A stretch of DNA of 64,000 nucleotides from UBA6054 sp964522095 (lineage in GTDB: Bacteria; Planctomycetota; Phycisphaerae; Phycisphaerales; UBA1924): positions 1 to 64,000 of the forward strand of contig CAZFSO010000001.1 in assembly GCA_964522095.1 (NCBI GenBank), in the 5' to 3' direction. Positions 35,497-44,364 of this stretch are shown here, in pieces. A model generated the notes under the pieces. The model did not search any database. It was given only the letters and a program-made list of their open reading frames with translations, and was not told the DNA's origin. The first letter of the stretch is position 1; each line of letters opens with the position of its first letter. Position numbers and translations under genes: made by a program.

Positions 35497-35499
35497 TCC

Positions 35500-35511
35500 C
35501 TAGTGGCCAGT
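35500..35511. repeat. Right inverted repeat flanking the four-helix gene
   Basis: ctagtggccagt is the exact reverse complement of 35087-35098 and begins three bases after the gene's stop codon, followed by ggccgatccct. Together the two arms enclose the whole gene. Confidence 0.65.
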
Positions 35512-35548
35512 GGCCGATCCCTACTGTGAACTCCGAAGGAGTGAACGC

Positions 35549-37162
35549 ATGGCAAGCAAGCAGATCATGTTCGAGGACAAGGCGCTCCTCGCGATGAAGC
35601 GGGGCGTCGACAAGTTGGCCGACGCCGTCAAGTGCACCATGGGGCCCGCGGGCCGTCACGTGGTGATCGAGAAGTCGTTCGGCGGGCCGCACGTGACCAA
35701 GGACGGCGTGAGCGTCGCCAAGGAGATCGAACTGCCCGAGCGGTTCGAGTCGATGGGCGCCAAGATGGTCTACCAGGTGGCCAAGAAGACGGCCGACAAG
35801 GCCGGCGACGGGACCACCTCGGCCACGGTGCTCGCCCAGGCGATCTTCACCGAGGGGCTCAAGGTGGTCGCGTCGGGCGCGAACCCGGTGCACGTGCAGC
35901 GCGGCATCAACGCGGCGGCCCAGGTCGTGTCCGAGGCGATCGACAAGATGGCGGTGCCCTGCAAGGGCAAGGCGGATTACAAGAAGGTCGCCACGGTCAG
36001 CGCCAACCACGACGAGACCATCGGCGAACTGATCGCCGAGGCGATCGCCAAGGTCGGGGCCGAGGGCGTGGTCGAGGTCGAGGACGGCAAGTCCAACGAG
36101 ACCACGCTCGAGTACGTCGAGGGCATGCAGTTCGACAAGGGCTACCTGTCGCCGTACTTCATGACCGACCCCAAGACCGGCGAGGCGGTGCTCGAGGACG
36201 CGCTGATCCTCATCCACGAGAAGAAGATCGCCAACCTGGCTGACCTGCTGCCCCTGCTCAACAAGGTGGCCACCAGCGGCAAGCCGCTGCTGATCATCGC
36301 CGAGGACGTGGAGAACGAGGCGCTGGCGGCCCTGGTCGTCAACCGCCTGCGCGGCACGCTGAACATCGCGGCGGTCAAGGCCCCGGGCTTCGGCGACCGG
36401 CGCAAGGCCATGCTGCAGGACATCGCGATCCTGACCGGCGGCACGTACTTCTCCGAGGACCTGGGGCGCAGCCTCGAGTCGATCGAACTCAAGGAACTCG
36501 GTTCGGCCAAGAAGATCGTGGTCAACAAGGACTCGACCACGGTCATCCAGGGCGCCGGCAAGAAGAAGGACATCGAGGCCCGGGCCGCCCAGATCAAGGC
36601 CCAGCACGACAAGTCCACCAGCGACTACGACCGCGAGAAACTGATGGAGCGTCACGCCAAACTCACCGGCGGCGTGGCGATCATCAGCGTCGGCGGCGCG
36701 ACCGAGCAGGCCATGAAGGCCACCAAGGACCTGGTCGACGACGCCCTGCACGCGACGCGCGCGGCCGCCAAGGAGGGCTTCGTGGCCGGCGGCGGCGTGG
36801 CACTGATCCGCTGCGTGGACGCCGTCGAGGCCGCGGCGAAGAAGGCCAAGGGTGACGAGCGCTTCGGCTTCGAGATCGTGGCCCGGGCGCTGACCGCCCC
36901 CGCGTGGCAGATCGCCAGCAACGCCGGCTACGACGGCGACCTGGCGGTCGAGACCGTGCGCGAGGAGTCGGGCGCGATGGGGCTGGACGCGGCGACGGGC
37001 GAGTACGTCGACCTGGTCAAGGCGGGCATCATCGACCCGGCGCTGGTCGCCAAGAGCGCGGTGGTCAACGCCGCGTCCGTGGCCGGCCTGATGCTGACGA
37101 CCGACGTCATGCTGACGGAACTGAAGGAGGACACCGAGCCGGTCGCCGGCGCGGTGAGCTGA
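35549..37162 (+). CDS. groEL: Chaperonin GroEL, copy 2 (no GGM tail)
   Basis: A second 60-kDa chaperonin, 537 residues. It has KCTMGPAGRHVVIEKSFGGP, TKDGVSVAKEIELPERFESM, the ATP-site DKAGDGTTSATVLAQAI, ALAALVVNRLRGTLNIAAVK and VAGGGVALIRCVDAVEAAAK, so the chaperonin machinery is intact. It ends LKEDTEPVAGAVS with no Gly-Met repeats, unlike copy 1. A different tail changes the chamber interior, so the two copies probably serve different client sets; that is inferred from studies of duplicated GroELs. The ATG at 35549 follows gaaggagtgaacgc, an excellent ribosome site. A pair of inverted palindromic repeats follows before dnaJ. Confidence 0.95.
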   Translation: MASKQIMFEDKALLAMKRGVDKLADAVKCTMGPAGRHVVIEKSFGGPHVTKDGVSVAKEIELPERFESMGAKMVYQVAKKTADKAGDGTTSATVLAQAIFTEGLKVVASGANPVHVQRGINAAAQVVSEAIDKMAVPCKGKADYKKVATVSANHDETIGELIAEAIAKVGAEGVVEVEDGKSNETTLEYVEGMQFDKGYLSPYFMTDPKTGEAVLEDALILIHEKKIANLADLLPLLNKVATSGKPLLIIAEDVENEALAALVVNRLRGTLNIAAVKAPGFGDRRKAMLQDIAILTGGTYFSEDLGRSLESIELKELGSAKKIVVNKDSTTVIQGAGKKKDIEARAAQIKAQHDKSTSDYDREKLMERHAKLTGGVAIISVGGATEQAMKATKDLVDDALHATRAAAKEGFVAGGGVALIRCVDAVEAAAKKAKGDERFGFEIVARALTAPAWQIASNAGYDGDLAVETVREESGAMGLDAATGEYVDLVKAGIIDPALVAKSAVVNAASVAGLMLTTDVMLTELKEDTEPVAGAVS

Positions 37163-37174
37163 CATCTCTTGACA

Positions 37175-37233
37175 GTGGGACGGGCTTCCAGCCCGTCTCT
37201 CGGAAAGACAGACGGGCTGGAAGCCCGTCCCAC
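37175..37233. repeat. Two family 1 palindromes in inverted orientation
   Basis: Copy 1 is at 37175-37198 and its 24-base exact reverse complement is at 37210-37233, separated by 11 bases. The pair could form one long 24-bp hairpin in the groEL2-dnaJ gap and might terminate or attenuate transcription. Confidence 0.85.
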
Positions 37234-37284
37234 CTCAGACAGAGACATCCCGGGCCCTCGCCGGACACGGCCAGGGCCCGATTC

Positions 37285-38439
37285 ATGCCCACCACCCGCG
37301 ACTACTACGAGATCCTCGGGGTCGAGCGCACCGCGAGCGCTGACGACATCAAGCGCGCCTACCGCCGCCTGGCGATGAAGCACCACCCGGACCGCAACCC
37401 CGACGACAAGGAGGCGGAGGTCAAGTTCAAGGAGGCCGCCGAGGCCTACGAGGTGCTCTCGGACGAGTCCAAGAAGAAGATCTACGACCAGTACGGGCAC
37501 GAGGGGTTGCGGGGGCGCGGGGCGGCGGGGCACGACTTCAGCCGCATGAACGTCGAGGACATCTTCTCGATGTTCAACGACATCTTCGGGGGCGGGGGCT
37601 TCGGCGGCGGAGGGGCTCGCGGGGCCTCGCGCGGGCCGGCGCGGGGCTACGACCTGGAGACCGAGGTCACGCTGACGCTCAACGAGGTGCTGACGGGGGC
37701 GAGCCGCGACGTCGAGTTCACGCGGATGGACGTGTGCGACACCTGCGCGGGCTCTGGGGCCAAGCCGGGCACGAAGCCCGAGACCTGCGCGACCTGCGCG
37801 GGCCAGGGCAAGGTCCAGCAGGCGGGCCTGGGCGGGATGTTCCGCATGGTCACCGCGTGCCCGACCTGCCGCGGGCGGGGCACGATGGTCAAGGAGCGCT
37901 GCGGCTCGTGCCACGGGCGGGGGCGCGTGGGACGCAACCGGAAACTCAGCGTCAAGATCCCCGCGGGCATCCACGACGGGCAGGCCGTGCGCGTGCCGGG
38001 CGAGGGCGAGCCGCCCGCGCCGGACCGCTCGCCGACGGGCGAGGGCGTGCGCGGGGACCTGCACGTGGTCGTGCGCGTGCGCCACCACGACCTGTTCCAG
38101 CGCGACGGCGACCACCTGCTGATGGAGATGCCGATCTCGTTCACGCAGGCGACGCTGGGCGCGTCGGTCGAGGTGCCGACGCTGGACGGCAAGCGGGCGC
38201 TGGAGATCCGGAAGGGCACGCAGTACGGCGACCTGTTCCGGCTGTCCGGGGCGGGCCTGCCCAACCTGCGCAGCGGCCAGCGGGGGGACCTGGTCGTGGT
38301 CGTCAAGATCGAGACGCCCAAGAAACTCAGCGCAAAGCAGGAGCAGTTGCTGCGCGAGTACGCCGCGACGGAGGACAAGAACGTGAACCCGGAGTCCGCC
38401 GGGTTCTGGAAGAAGATCACCGACCGCCTCGGGGGTTGA
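37285..38439 (+). CDS. dnaJ: Chaperone DnaJ
   Basis: An Hsp40 that delivers substrates to DnaK and stimulates its ATPase. The 384-residue type I protein has a J-domain (1-70) with the HPD motif in MKHHPDRNP, a Gly/Phe-rich region (FGGGGFGGGGARG), four zinc-finger repeats (CDTCAGSG, CATCAGQG, CPTCRGRG, CGSCHGRG) and the C-terminal substrate-binding domains ending at SAKQEQLLREYAATEDKN. It begins at ATG 37285 (MPTTRDYYEILGV), the only start in register with the J-domain. grpE follows after 36 bases. No dnaK is in the window. Confidence 0.95.
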   Translation: MPTTRDYYEILGVERTASADDIKRAYRRLAMKHHPDRNPDDKEAEVKFKEAAEAYEVLSDESKKKIYDQYGHEGLRGRGAAGHDFSRMNVEDIFSMFNDIFGGGGFGGGGARGASRGPARGYDLETEVTLTLNEVLTGASRDVEFTRMDVCDTCAGSGAKPGTKPETCATCAGQGKVQQAGLGGMFRMVTACPTCRGRGTMVKERCGSCHGRGRVGRNRKLSVKIPAGIHDGQAVRVPGEGEPPAPDRSPTGEGVRGDLHVVVRVRHHDLFQRDGDHLLMEMPISFTQATLGASVEVPTLDGKRALEIRKGTQYGDLFRLSGAGLPNLRSGQRGDLVVVVKIETPKKLSAKQEQLLREYAATEDKNVNPESAGFWKKITDRLGG

Positions 38440-38475
38440 GCGGGCAACCGCCACCCCGTGATGTGAGCAACCACC

Positions 38476-39108
38476 ATGGCCAGCGACACCGAACAGAACG
38501 ACACGAGGCACGACGCGCCCGAGCGCCCGGACGCGCAGACCCCCGAGACCGACCAGGACGCCGCCGCCCGGTACGAGACGATCCGCCAACTGGCGGCGTC
38601 CGGCGACCTGGAGTTCCCGCCGGAGGCCGACGAGATCGTCGCGGCGCTTCTGGACACCGTCGCCCAGCGCGACGAGACCCGCGCGCTGCTGCTGCGCACC
38701 GCGGCGGACCACCAGAACTTCCAGCGCCGCGCGTCCAACAACGAGCGCGAGGCGCGCGAGATGGGCGTGCGCGGCGTGGTCACCAGCCTGATCCCGCTGA
38801 TCGACCAGTTCGAACTGGCCCTGTCGCAGGACCCCGCCAGGGTGCCCGGCGAGTCGCTGCTCGCGGGCGTGCGCATGATCCACGAGGAGTTCATGCGCGT
38901 GCTCGGCGGGTTCGGCGTGGCGCAGATCGCTCCGAAGGTCGGCGACGAGTTCGACCCCGGCGACCACGAGGCGATGATGCGCCAGCCCGCCGAGGGGGTC
39001 GAGCCCGGGCGCATCTCGATGGTCATGAGCACGGGGTACCGCCTGGGCGACCGCGTGGTGCGCCCGGCCAAGGTCGGCGTGGCCCCGCCCGCCGAAGGAG
39101 ACGCGTGA
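38476..39108 (+). CDS. grpE: Nucleotide exchange factor GrpE
   Basis: Releases ADP from DnaK. The 210-residue protein has an acidic disordered N-terminus and a coiled-coil region containing LLRTAADHQNFQRRASNNER, then LIPLIDQFELALSQDP. The C-terminal beta domain has FGVAQIAPKVGDEFDPGDHE, followed by AMMRQP, and ends VVRPAKVGVAPPA. All landmarks of GrpE are present. It lies between dnaJ and the zinc-ribbon gene, overlapping the latter by one base (TGATG). Confidence 0.93.
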   Translation: MASDTEQNDTRHDAPERPDAQTPETDQDAAARYETIRQLAASGDLEFPPEADEIVAALLDTVAQRDETRALLLRTAADHQNFQRRASNNEREAREMGVRGVVTSLIPLIDQFELALSQDPARVPGESLLAGVRMIHEEFMRVLGGFGVAQIAPKVGDEFDPGDHEAMMRQPAEGVEPGRISMVMSTGYRLGDRVVRPAKVGVAPPAEGDA

Positions 39109-39443
39109 TGCCCACCTACGAGTACCGCTGCAGGGGCTGCGGGCACGAGTTCGAGGAGTTCCAGTCGATCACGGCCGCGCCGTTGAAGAAGTGCCCGTCG
39201 TGCGCGAAGTCCCGCCTGGAGCGCCTGATCGGCACCGGCTCGGCGGTGATGTTCAAGGGCGGCGGGTTCTACGAGACCGACTACCGCAGCGAGTCGTACA
39301 AGAAGGCCGCCAAGGCCGACGCGGACGCCGCCAAGCCCAAGGACTCGTCCGATGCCGGCTCGAAGTCCGCCAAGACGGACAAGAAGCCCGAGCCCAAAGC
39401 CAAGCCCGACAAGCCCGCCGCCGGCGCGGCGAAGGGCGCCTGA
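39108..39443 (+). CDS. FmdB-type zinc ribbon protein
   Basis: A 111-residue protein. The N-terminal 40 residues form the FmdB/CxxC_CxxC zinc ribbon (MPTYEYRCRGCGHEFEEFQS, then KKCPSCAKSRLERLIG), a putative regulatory zinc finger of unknown role. GGGFYETDYRSESYKKA follows, then a Lys/Asp/Ala/Pro-rich disordered tail. Start ATG overlaps the grpE stop (TGATG) with gaaggagacgcg just upstream. acpS starts two bases beyond the stop. The tight packing implies co-expression with the chaperones. Confidence 0.88.
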   Translation: MPTYEYRCRGCGHEFEEFQSITAAPLKKCPSCAKSRLERLIGTGSAVMFKGGGFYETDYRSESYKKAAKADADAAKPKDSSDAGSKSAKTDKKPEPKAKPDKPAAGAAKGA

Positions 39444-39445
39444 CG

Positions 39446-39826
39446 GTGGGCGTCCTCGGCCACGGGATCGACCTGACCGAGACCGCCCGCATCGGGTCGA
39501 TGCTGGACGAGCACGCCGAGCGGTTCCTTGAGCGCTGCTTCACGCCGCGCGAGGTCGCCGACGCCGGCGACGGGCCACGCCGCGTCGAGCACCTGGCGGC
39601 CCGCTTCGCCGCGAAGGAGGCAGCGCTGAAGGCGCTGGGCACCGGCTGGTCGCGCGGGGTCGGCTGGACCGACGTCGAGGTGGTGCGGACGGCGTCCGGG
39701 CGCCCGGAGTTGCGCGTGACGGGGCGTGCGGCCGAGATCGCGGCCGAGCGCGGCGTCACCCGGTGGCACGTCTCTCTGACCCACACGAAGGGCCACGCGG
39801 TCGCCTCGGTGATCGCGGAGGGATAG
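39446..39826 (+). CDS. acpS: Holo-[acyl-carrier-protein] synthase
   Basis: AcpS transfers 4'-phosphopantetheine from CoA to acyl carrier protein. The 126-residue protein has both signature motifs: GHGIDLTETARI with the Mg-binding aspartate, and AARFAAKEAALKALGTG with the second Mg-binding glutamate and catalytic lysine. WHVSLTHTKGHAVASVIAEG closes the fold. Start GTG at 39446, two bases after the FmdB stop. The acyl-CoA ligase gene follows after 124 bases. Confidence 0.92.
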   Translation: MGVLGHGIDLTETARIGSMLDEHAERFLERCFTPREVADAGDGPRRVEHLAARFAAKEAALKALGTGWSRGVGWTDVEVVRTASGRPELRVTGRAAEIAAERGVTRWHVSLTHTKGHAVASVIAEG

Positions 39827-39950
39827 CCTCGGTGCGCGCCGCTGTGGCCGCCCCGCGCAGGGTCCGGCGGTCCCGGCGGGACTGACGGGAGACGGGCGCA
39901 AGGGGATCGGGTCGCGGGGTGTCGGTCGGCTGAACGCACAGGAGGCCCCA

Positions 39951-41441
39951 TTGCTCGGATGGCACGCTTTTCGATCGATGGCCCGCAACCTCACGCGGCG
40001 GATGATGGTCGACGACCGGCGCGCGTACCGGGGGATCGACCTCTTGATGATCGCCCTGCACGTCGCGGACCTGGTCCACGAGCGGTCGGCCACGCCGCGG
40101 GTGGCGGTGATGCTGCCGACCAGCGGGGCCTTCGCGGGGGTGGCGTCGGGGGTGTGGTTCGCCGGGCGGCAACTGGTGCCGCTGAACTACCTGCTCAAGG
40201 CCGACGAACTCCAGTACGTCATCGACGACTGCGGGGCCGACCTGCTGATCGCCTCGCGCCAGTTGTGCGAGCACCTGAAGATCACGCCCAAGGCGAAGAC
40301 GATCGTCTGGATCGAGGACGTCGCGTTCCGGTCGCTGCCGTCTCCCCGCTGGCCCCGGGCGGCCGGGCCGGACGACGTGGCGGTGGTGCTGTACACCTCC
40401 GGCACGAGCGGCCGGCCCAAGGGCGTGATGCTCACGCACGACAACCTCGTCTCGAACGTGCGCCAGATGCGCCGGTTCGTCCACTTCACGCGCGAAGAGG
40501 TGTTCCTCGGCGTGCTGCCGCAGTTCCACAGTTTCGGCCTGACCGCGCTGACGCTCGTGCCCCTGCTGTCGGGGGCGTGCGGGATCTACCAGGCCAGGTT
40601 CACGCCGAAGAAGATCGTCGAGGCCTTCCGCGAGCACCGTCCGACCGTGTTCATGGGCATCCCGTCGATGTACAACGCGCTGCTGACGGTGAAGGAGGCG
40701 ACGCGGGACGACTTCCGGTCGCTGCGTATCGCGGTGTGCGGGGGCGAGCCGCTGCCGGCGTCGGTCGCGGAGGCGTTCGAGGCGCGTTTCGGCGTGCGCA
40801 TCTCCGAAGGGTTCGGCATGACCGAGACCGCGCCGGTCAGCCACGTGCGCCTGCCGGGCGAGGACGCCCCGGGCTCCGTGGGCTGCCCGCTGCCCGGCGT
40901 GCGCCAGCGCATCGTCGACACGGAGACCGGGCGCGACCTGCCGCCCGGCGTGGACGGCGAACTGCGGCTGACCGGCCCGAACGTGATGAAGGGCTACCTG
41001 AACCGGCCTGAGGAGACCGCCGCGGCGTTCGACGACGCCGGGTTCCTGCGCACCGGCGACATGGCCCGGGTCGACGATCGGGGGTTCCTGTGGATCACCG
41101 GGCGCATCAAGGAGATGATCATCGTCGGGGGCGAGAACGTCTTCCCGCGCGAGGTGGAGGAGGTGCTCGACGCGCACCCCGACGTGTACGCCGCGGGAGT
41201 GGTCGGCGAGAAGGACGACCTGCGGGGGGAGACCGTCGTGGCGTTCGTGGAGGCCGAGGAGGGATGCCAGCCCGACCCCGAGGCGCTGCGGGCCTGGTGC
41301 CGCGAGCGTCTGGCCGGTTACAAGGTGCCGCGCCGGGTGATCGTGGTCGACGAACTGCCGCGCAACCCCACGGGCAAGGTGCTGCGCCGGGCGCTCGCCG
41401 AGCGCGTCGAGCGCGAAAGAAATCAGGCCGCGTCCGCCTAA
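39951..41441 (+). CDS. Acyl-CoA synthetase / AMP-dependent ligase
   Basis: An adenylate-forming enzyme that activates a carboxylic acid, usually a fatty acid, as acyl-AMP and then acyl-CoA. 496 residues. Motifs are the P-loop VVLYTSGTSGRPKGVMLTHD, FGMTETAP, the A8-type hinge GRIKEMIIVGGENVFPREVE and the catalytic lysine in PRNPTGKVLRRAL. The start is TTG at 39951 behind acaggaggcccca, a very strong ribosome site, which is why no ATG is needed. Substrate unassigned; the adjacent acpS suggests lipid metabolism, and loading of an acyl carrier protein rather than CoA is possible. Confidence 0.88.
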   Translation: MLGWHAFRSMARNLTRRMMVDDRRAYRGIDLLMIALHVADLVHERSATPRVAVMLPTSGAFAGVASGVWFAGRQLVPLNYLLKADELQYVIDDCGADLLIASRQLCEHLKITPKAKTIVWIEDVAFRSLPSPRWPRAAGPDDVAVVLYTSGTSGRPKGVMLTHDNLVSNVRQMRRFVHFTREEVFLGVLPQFHSFGLTALTLVPLLSGACGIYQARFTPKKIVEAFREHRPTVFMGIPSMYNALLTVKEATRDDFRSLRIAVCGGEPLPASVAEAFEARFGVRISEGFGMTETAPVSHVRLPGEDAPGSVGCPLPGVRQRIVDTETGRDLPPGVDGELRLTGPNVMKGYLNRPEETAAAFDDAGFLRTGDMARVDDRGFLWITGRIKEMIIVGGENVFPREVEEVLDAHPDVYAAGVVGEKDDLRGETVVAFVEAEEGCQPDPEALRAWCRERLAGYKVPRRVIVVDELPRNPTGKVLRRALAERVERERNQAASA

Positions 41442-41536
41442 AGTTCGTCCCTTTCCCGCCCCCTCCCCCCGCCCGGGGCGCGCCCGCGACACCGCGGGGC
41501 GTCGCCGCCCGAGCCCGAACCCGACCGGAGACCGCC

Positions 41537-42181
41537 GTGGAGTTGTACATCGACACCGCCAACCTGGACGAGATCAAGCAGGCCCACGATCTGGGGGTGC
41601 TCGACGGCGTCACGACGAACCCCTCGCTGATCGCCAAGGAGGGGATCGACTACGGCAAGCGCCTGGCCGAGATCTGCGAGTTCGTGTCGGGCCCCGTGTC
41701 CGCCGAGGTCATCGCGGTCGAGGCCTCGGCCATGATCACCGAGGGCATGGAGCGGGCGAAGATCGCCGACAACATCGTGGTCAAACTGCCCAGCACCGTC
41801 GACGGGCTGAAGGCCTGCAAGGCGCTCAGCGACGAGGGCATCCGCACGAACATGACGCTGTGCTTCCAGCCCTTGCAGGCGATGATGGTCGCCAAGGCCG
41901 GGGCGTTCCTGGTTTCGCCGTTCATCGGGCGTCTGGACGACATCGGCGAGGACGGCATGGACCTGATCCAGCGGACCCGCCAGATCTACGACAACTACGG
42001 CTACCACACCAAGATCCTGGCCGCCTCGATCCGCCATCCCAAGCACATGCTCGACTGCGCCCTGATGGGCGCCGACGTGGCGACCGTGCCCCTGTCGGTC
42101 ATCAAGCAACTCATGAGCCACCCCCTGACCGACATCGGCATCGACAAGTTCCTGGCCGACTACAAGAAAGCCTTCGGGTAA
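41537..42181 (+). CDS. fsa: Transaldolase / fructose-6-phosphate aldolase family
   Basis: A 214-residue TIM-barrel aldolase of the short transaldolase (TalC/Fsa) subfamily. It shows LYIDTANLDEIKQAHDLGVL, DGVTTNPSLIAKEG, NIVVKLPSTVDGLKA with the Schiff-base lysine in the K-L-P motif, and NMTLCFQPLQAMMVAKAGAF. RLDDIGEDGMDLI and KILAASIRHPKHMLDCALMG follow. Either transaldolase or F6P aldolase activity fits this group. GTG start at 41537 with ggag seven bases upstream. The next gene is asnB, 62 bases on. Confidence 0.9.
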   Translation: MELYIDTANLDEIKQAHDLGVLDGVTTNPSLIAKEGIDYGKRLAEICEFVSGPVSAEVIAVEASAMITEGMERAKIADNIVVKLPSTVDGLKACKALSDEGIRTNMTLCFQPLQAMMVAKAGAFLVSPFIGRLDDIGEDGMDLIQRTRQIYDNYGYHTKILAASIRHPKHMLDCALMGADVATVPLSVIKQLMSHPLTDIGIDKFLADYKKAFG

Positions 42182-42243
42182 GGCTGGGCCCAAGCGGCCC
42201 GGATTGTGACGCGGTTTCCGGCCTTGGGCCGATGGAAGCGGCC

Positions 42244-44082
42244 ATGTGCGGCATCCTCGGCGTGTTCGGCCAGTCCCGCCCCGTCCGCCTGGACGACCGG
42301 GAAGCCGCACGCCTGCGCGACACCATGACGCACCGCGGGCCGGACGGCGCCGGCCTGTGGCGCTGCCCGTGGGCGGTTCTGGCGCACCGGCGCCTGAGCG
42401 TGATCGCCCCCGGCCCGGACGGCCACCAGCCCATGGCCACGCCCGACGGCCGGTACGCCCTGGTGTACAACGGCGAACTCTACAACGACGACGAACTGCG
42501 CCGCGACCTGCGGGCCGCCGGCGTGCGGTTCGCCACCGCGTGCGACACCGAGACGGTCCTGTGGGCCCTGGCGACCTGGGGCGAGGCGGCAATCGCCCGG
42601 TTCCGGGGCATGTTCTCGCTGGGGTTCGTCGACACCGTCGCACGCCGGGTCGTGCTGGCCCGGGACCCACTGGGGGTCAAGCCGCTGTACGTGGCGCGGG
42701 TGTCGGGGGCGGGCGGCGCCCAGGTGGTGTTCGCCAGCGAGCCCGGCGCGGTGCTGGCCCACCCGGGCATGGCCGTCGAGCCGGACTGGGCGGTCGTGTC
42801 GGGCTACCTGACGACGATCCGGCCGACCATGGGACGGCGGACGATGTTCGCCGGCCTGGAGACCCTGCTGCCCGGGGAGACCCGGGTGTACGAGGCGGAC
42901 GGCTCGGCGCGGGTGATCGACGCGTGGCGCGACGCGCCTCGTGGCGTGGCCGACGCGGCGGACACGGCCGGGGTGATCGCCGACGCGGTGCGGAGCCATC
43001 TGCGGTCCGACGTGCCGCTGTGCGCGCTGCTGTCCGGCGGGCTGGACTCGGCGGCGGTCGTGTCGGTCGCTCAGGCGAGCGCCGGGCGGCTGAGGACGTA
43101 CTGCGCGGGGGCCCGCACGCCGGGGTTTGACGACGACTTCGCGCACGCCGCGGAGATGGCGGGGGTGCTCGGGACCGAGCACACCGAGGTGGGGGTCACC
43201 GGCGCCTCGTTCGCGGCGCGTTGGGCTGAGATCGTCGAGCGCACCGGGATGCCGGTGTCGACCCCGAACGAGATCGCGATCTACGAGGTGGCCCGGGCGC
43301 TGCGGGCGGGCGGGCACGTGGTCACGCTGTCGGGCGAGGGGGCGGACGAGCTGTTCGGCGGCTACGGCCCGCCGATGATGCAGGCGGCGGCGCGAGCGGC
43401 CTCCTTGGACGGGCGTCCGGACCCGGACGGCGGGCTGTTCCACCTGCTGTCGAACGCGTGGATCGCGCCGGACGCCAAGGCGGCCGTGGTACGCGACGGC
43501 GTGCTCGCGCGGGCGGGGCACGACGCGGAACTGGTGGAGGCATACCGGGCCGCGTACGAGGAGGCGAGCGAGGGCGCGCCGGAGGACTCGCCGCTGCAGG
43601 CGCACCTGCGGTTCCACCGGCGGATGAACCTGCCGAACCTGCTGCGTCGCCTGGACTCGGCGACGATGCTCGCGTCGGTGGAGGGACGCACGCCGTTCGC
43701 GGACGCGCGGGTGGCCCGGTTCGCCGAGTCGCTGCCGATGGCGGACAAGTTCGTGCCGGGCGATCCGGCCCGCACGAAGGTGGCGTTGCGTGAGGCGTTC
43801 CGGTCGTCGCTGCCCGCGTCGGTGGTGGACCGGCCCAAGGCGAGTTTCCCGCTGCCGTTCCAGGGCTGGATGGACCCCCTGGTCGGGGCGATGCGGGCGT
43901 CGGCGTTCGCGCGGGAGGCGTTCACGCCGGAGGCGATTGACGCGGCGTGCGCCGACCCGCAGGCGGCCTGGGTCATGGCGTGGCCGATGGTCAACGTCGC
44001 CGCGTGGGGCGAGCGGTGGTGGGGGTCAGGGGGAGCGGGCACGGTCGCCGAGGTGCTGGCGGCTGGCGCGGGCGCCCCCTGA
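42244..44082 (+). CDS. asnB: Glutamine-hydrolysing asparagine synthetase
   Basis: Makes asparagine from aspartate with ATP and glutamine. 612 residues. The ATG at 42244 places Cys at position 2 (MCGILGVFGQ), which must be N-terminal to act as the glutaminase nucleophile; this fixes the start over 42232. The glutaminase domain has THRGPDGAGLW and ALVYNGELYNDDELRRDL. The synthetase domain has the ATP P-loop LLSGGLDSAAVVSVAQAS, LSGEGADELFGGYGP and EGRTPFADARVARFAESL. The family also includes paralogues acting in glycan or peptide modification, so asparagine as product is probable rather than certain. Confidence 0.88.
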   Translation: MCGILGVFGQSRPVRLDDREAARLRDTMTHRGPDGAGLWRCPWAVLAHRRLSVIAPGPDGHQPMATPDGRYALVYNGELYNDDELRRDLRAAGVRFATACDTETVLWALATWGEAAIARFRGMFSLGFVDTVARRVVLARDPLGVKPLYVARVSGAGGAQVVFASEPGAVLAHPGMAVEPDWAVVSGYLTTIRPTMGRRTMFAGLETLLPGETRVYEADGSARVIDAWRDAPRGVADAADTAGVIADAVRSHLRSDVPLCALLSGGLDSAAVVSVAQASAGRLRTYCAGARTPGFDDDFAHAAEMAGVLGTEHTEVGVTGASFAARWAEIVERTGMPVSTPNEIAIYEVARALRAGGHVVTLSGEGADELFGGYGPPMMQAAARAASLDGRPDPDGGLFHLLSNAWIAPDAKAAVVRDGVLARAGHDAELVEAYRAAYEEASEGAPEDSPLQAHLRFHRRMNLPNLLRRLDSATMLASVEGRTPFADARVARFAESLPMADKFVPGDPARTKVALREAFRSSLPASVVDRPKASFPLPFQGWMDPLVGAMRASAFAREAFTPEAIDAACADPQAAWVMAWPMVNVAAWGERWWGSGGAGTVAEVLAAGAGAP

Positions 44083-44154
44083 TCGGGCGGCGCGGGCGAG
44101 GCTTCTTGCTCCGCGTGGTCCCGGATTCATCGTGGTCTCATGCGGCTCGGGCAG

Positions 44155-44209
44155 ACTGTCGGTGCGGTCGATGGGCGGCCGCCTGACCCCGGAAAGAGCG
44201 TCATGCCTC
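44155..44209. other. Duplicated contig end, left of gap
   Basis: These 55 bases recur exactly at 44310-44364 on the far side of the N run and contain the start of the downstream gene (atgcctc). This indicates two overlapping contig ends that were scaffolded instead of merged, so one copy is spurious. Confidence 0.9.
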
Positions 44210-44309
44210 NNNNNNNNNNNNNNNNNNNNNNNNNNNNNNNNNNNNNNNNNNNNNNNNNNNNNNNNNNNNNNNNNNNNNNNNNNNNNNNNNNNNNNNNNNN
44301 NNNNNNNNN
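44210..44309. other. Scaffold gap (100 N), probably of zero or negative length
   Basis: Exactly 100 N flanked by identical 55-base sequences; most likely no DNA is missing here. Confidence 0.95.
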
Positions 44310-44364
44310 ACTGTCGGTGCGGTCGATGGGCGGCCGCCTGACCCCGGAAAGAGCGTCATGCCTC
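44310..44364. other. Duplicated contig end, right of gap
   Basis: Exact second copy of 44155-44209. It carries the ribosome site ggaaagag and the ATG of the Cys-rich protein. Confidence 0.9.

Noticed and set aside
37175..37233. CRISPR array or insertion-sequence ends
   Set aside because: Only two inverted copies with no regular spacers and no transposase; they are the dispersed palindrome family.
44203..44209. An extra start codon and gene fragment before the 44.2 kb gap
   Set aside because: It is the duplicated contig end of the copper-storage-like gene, not a second gene.
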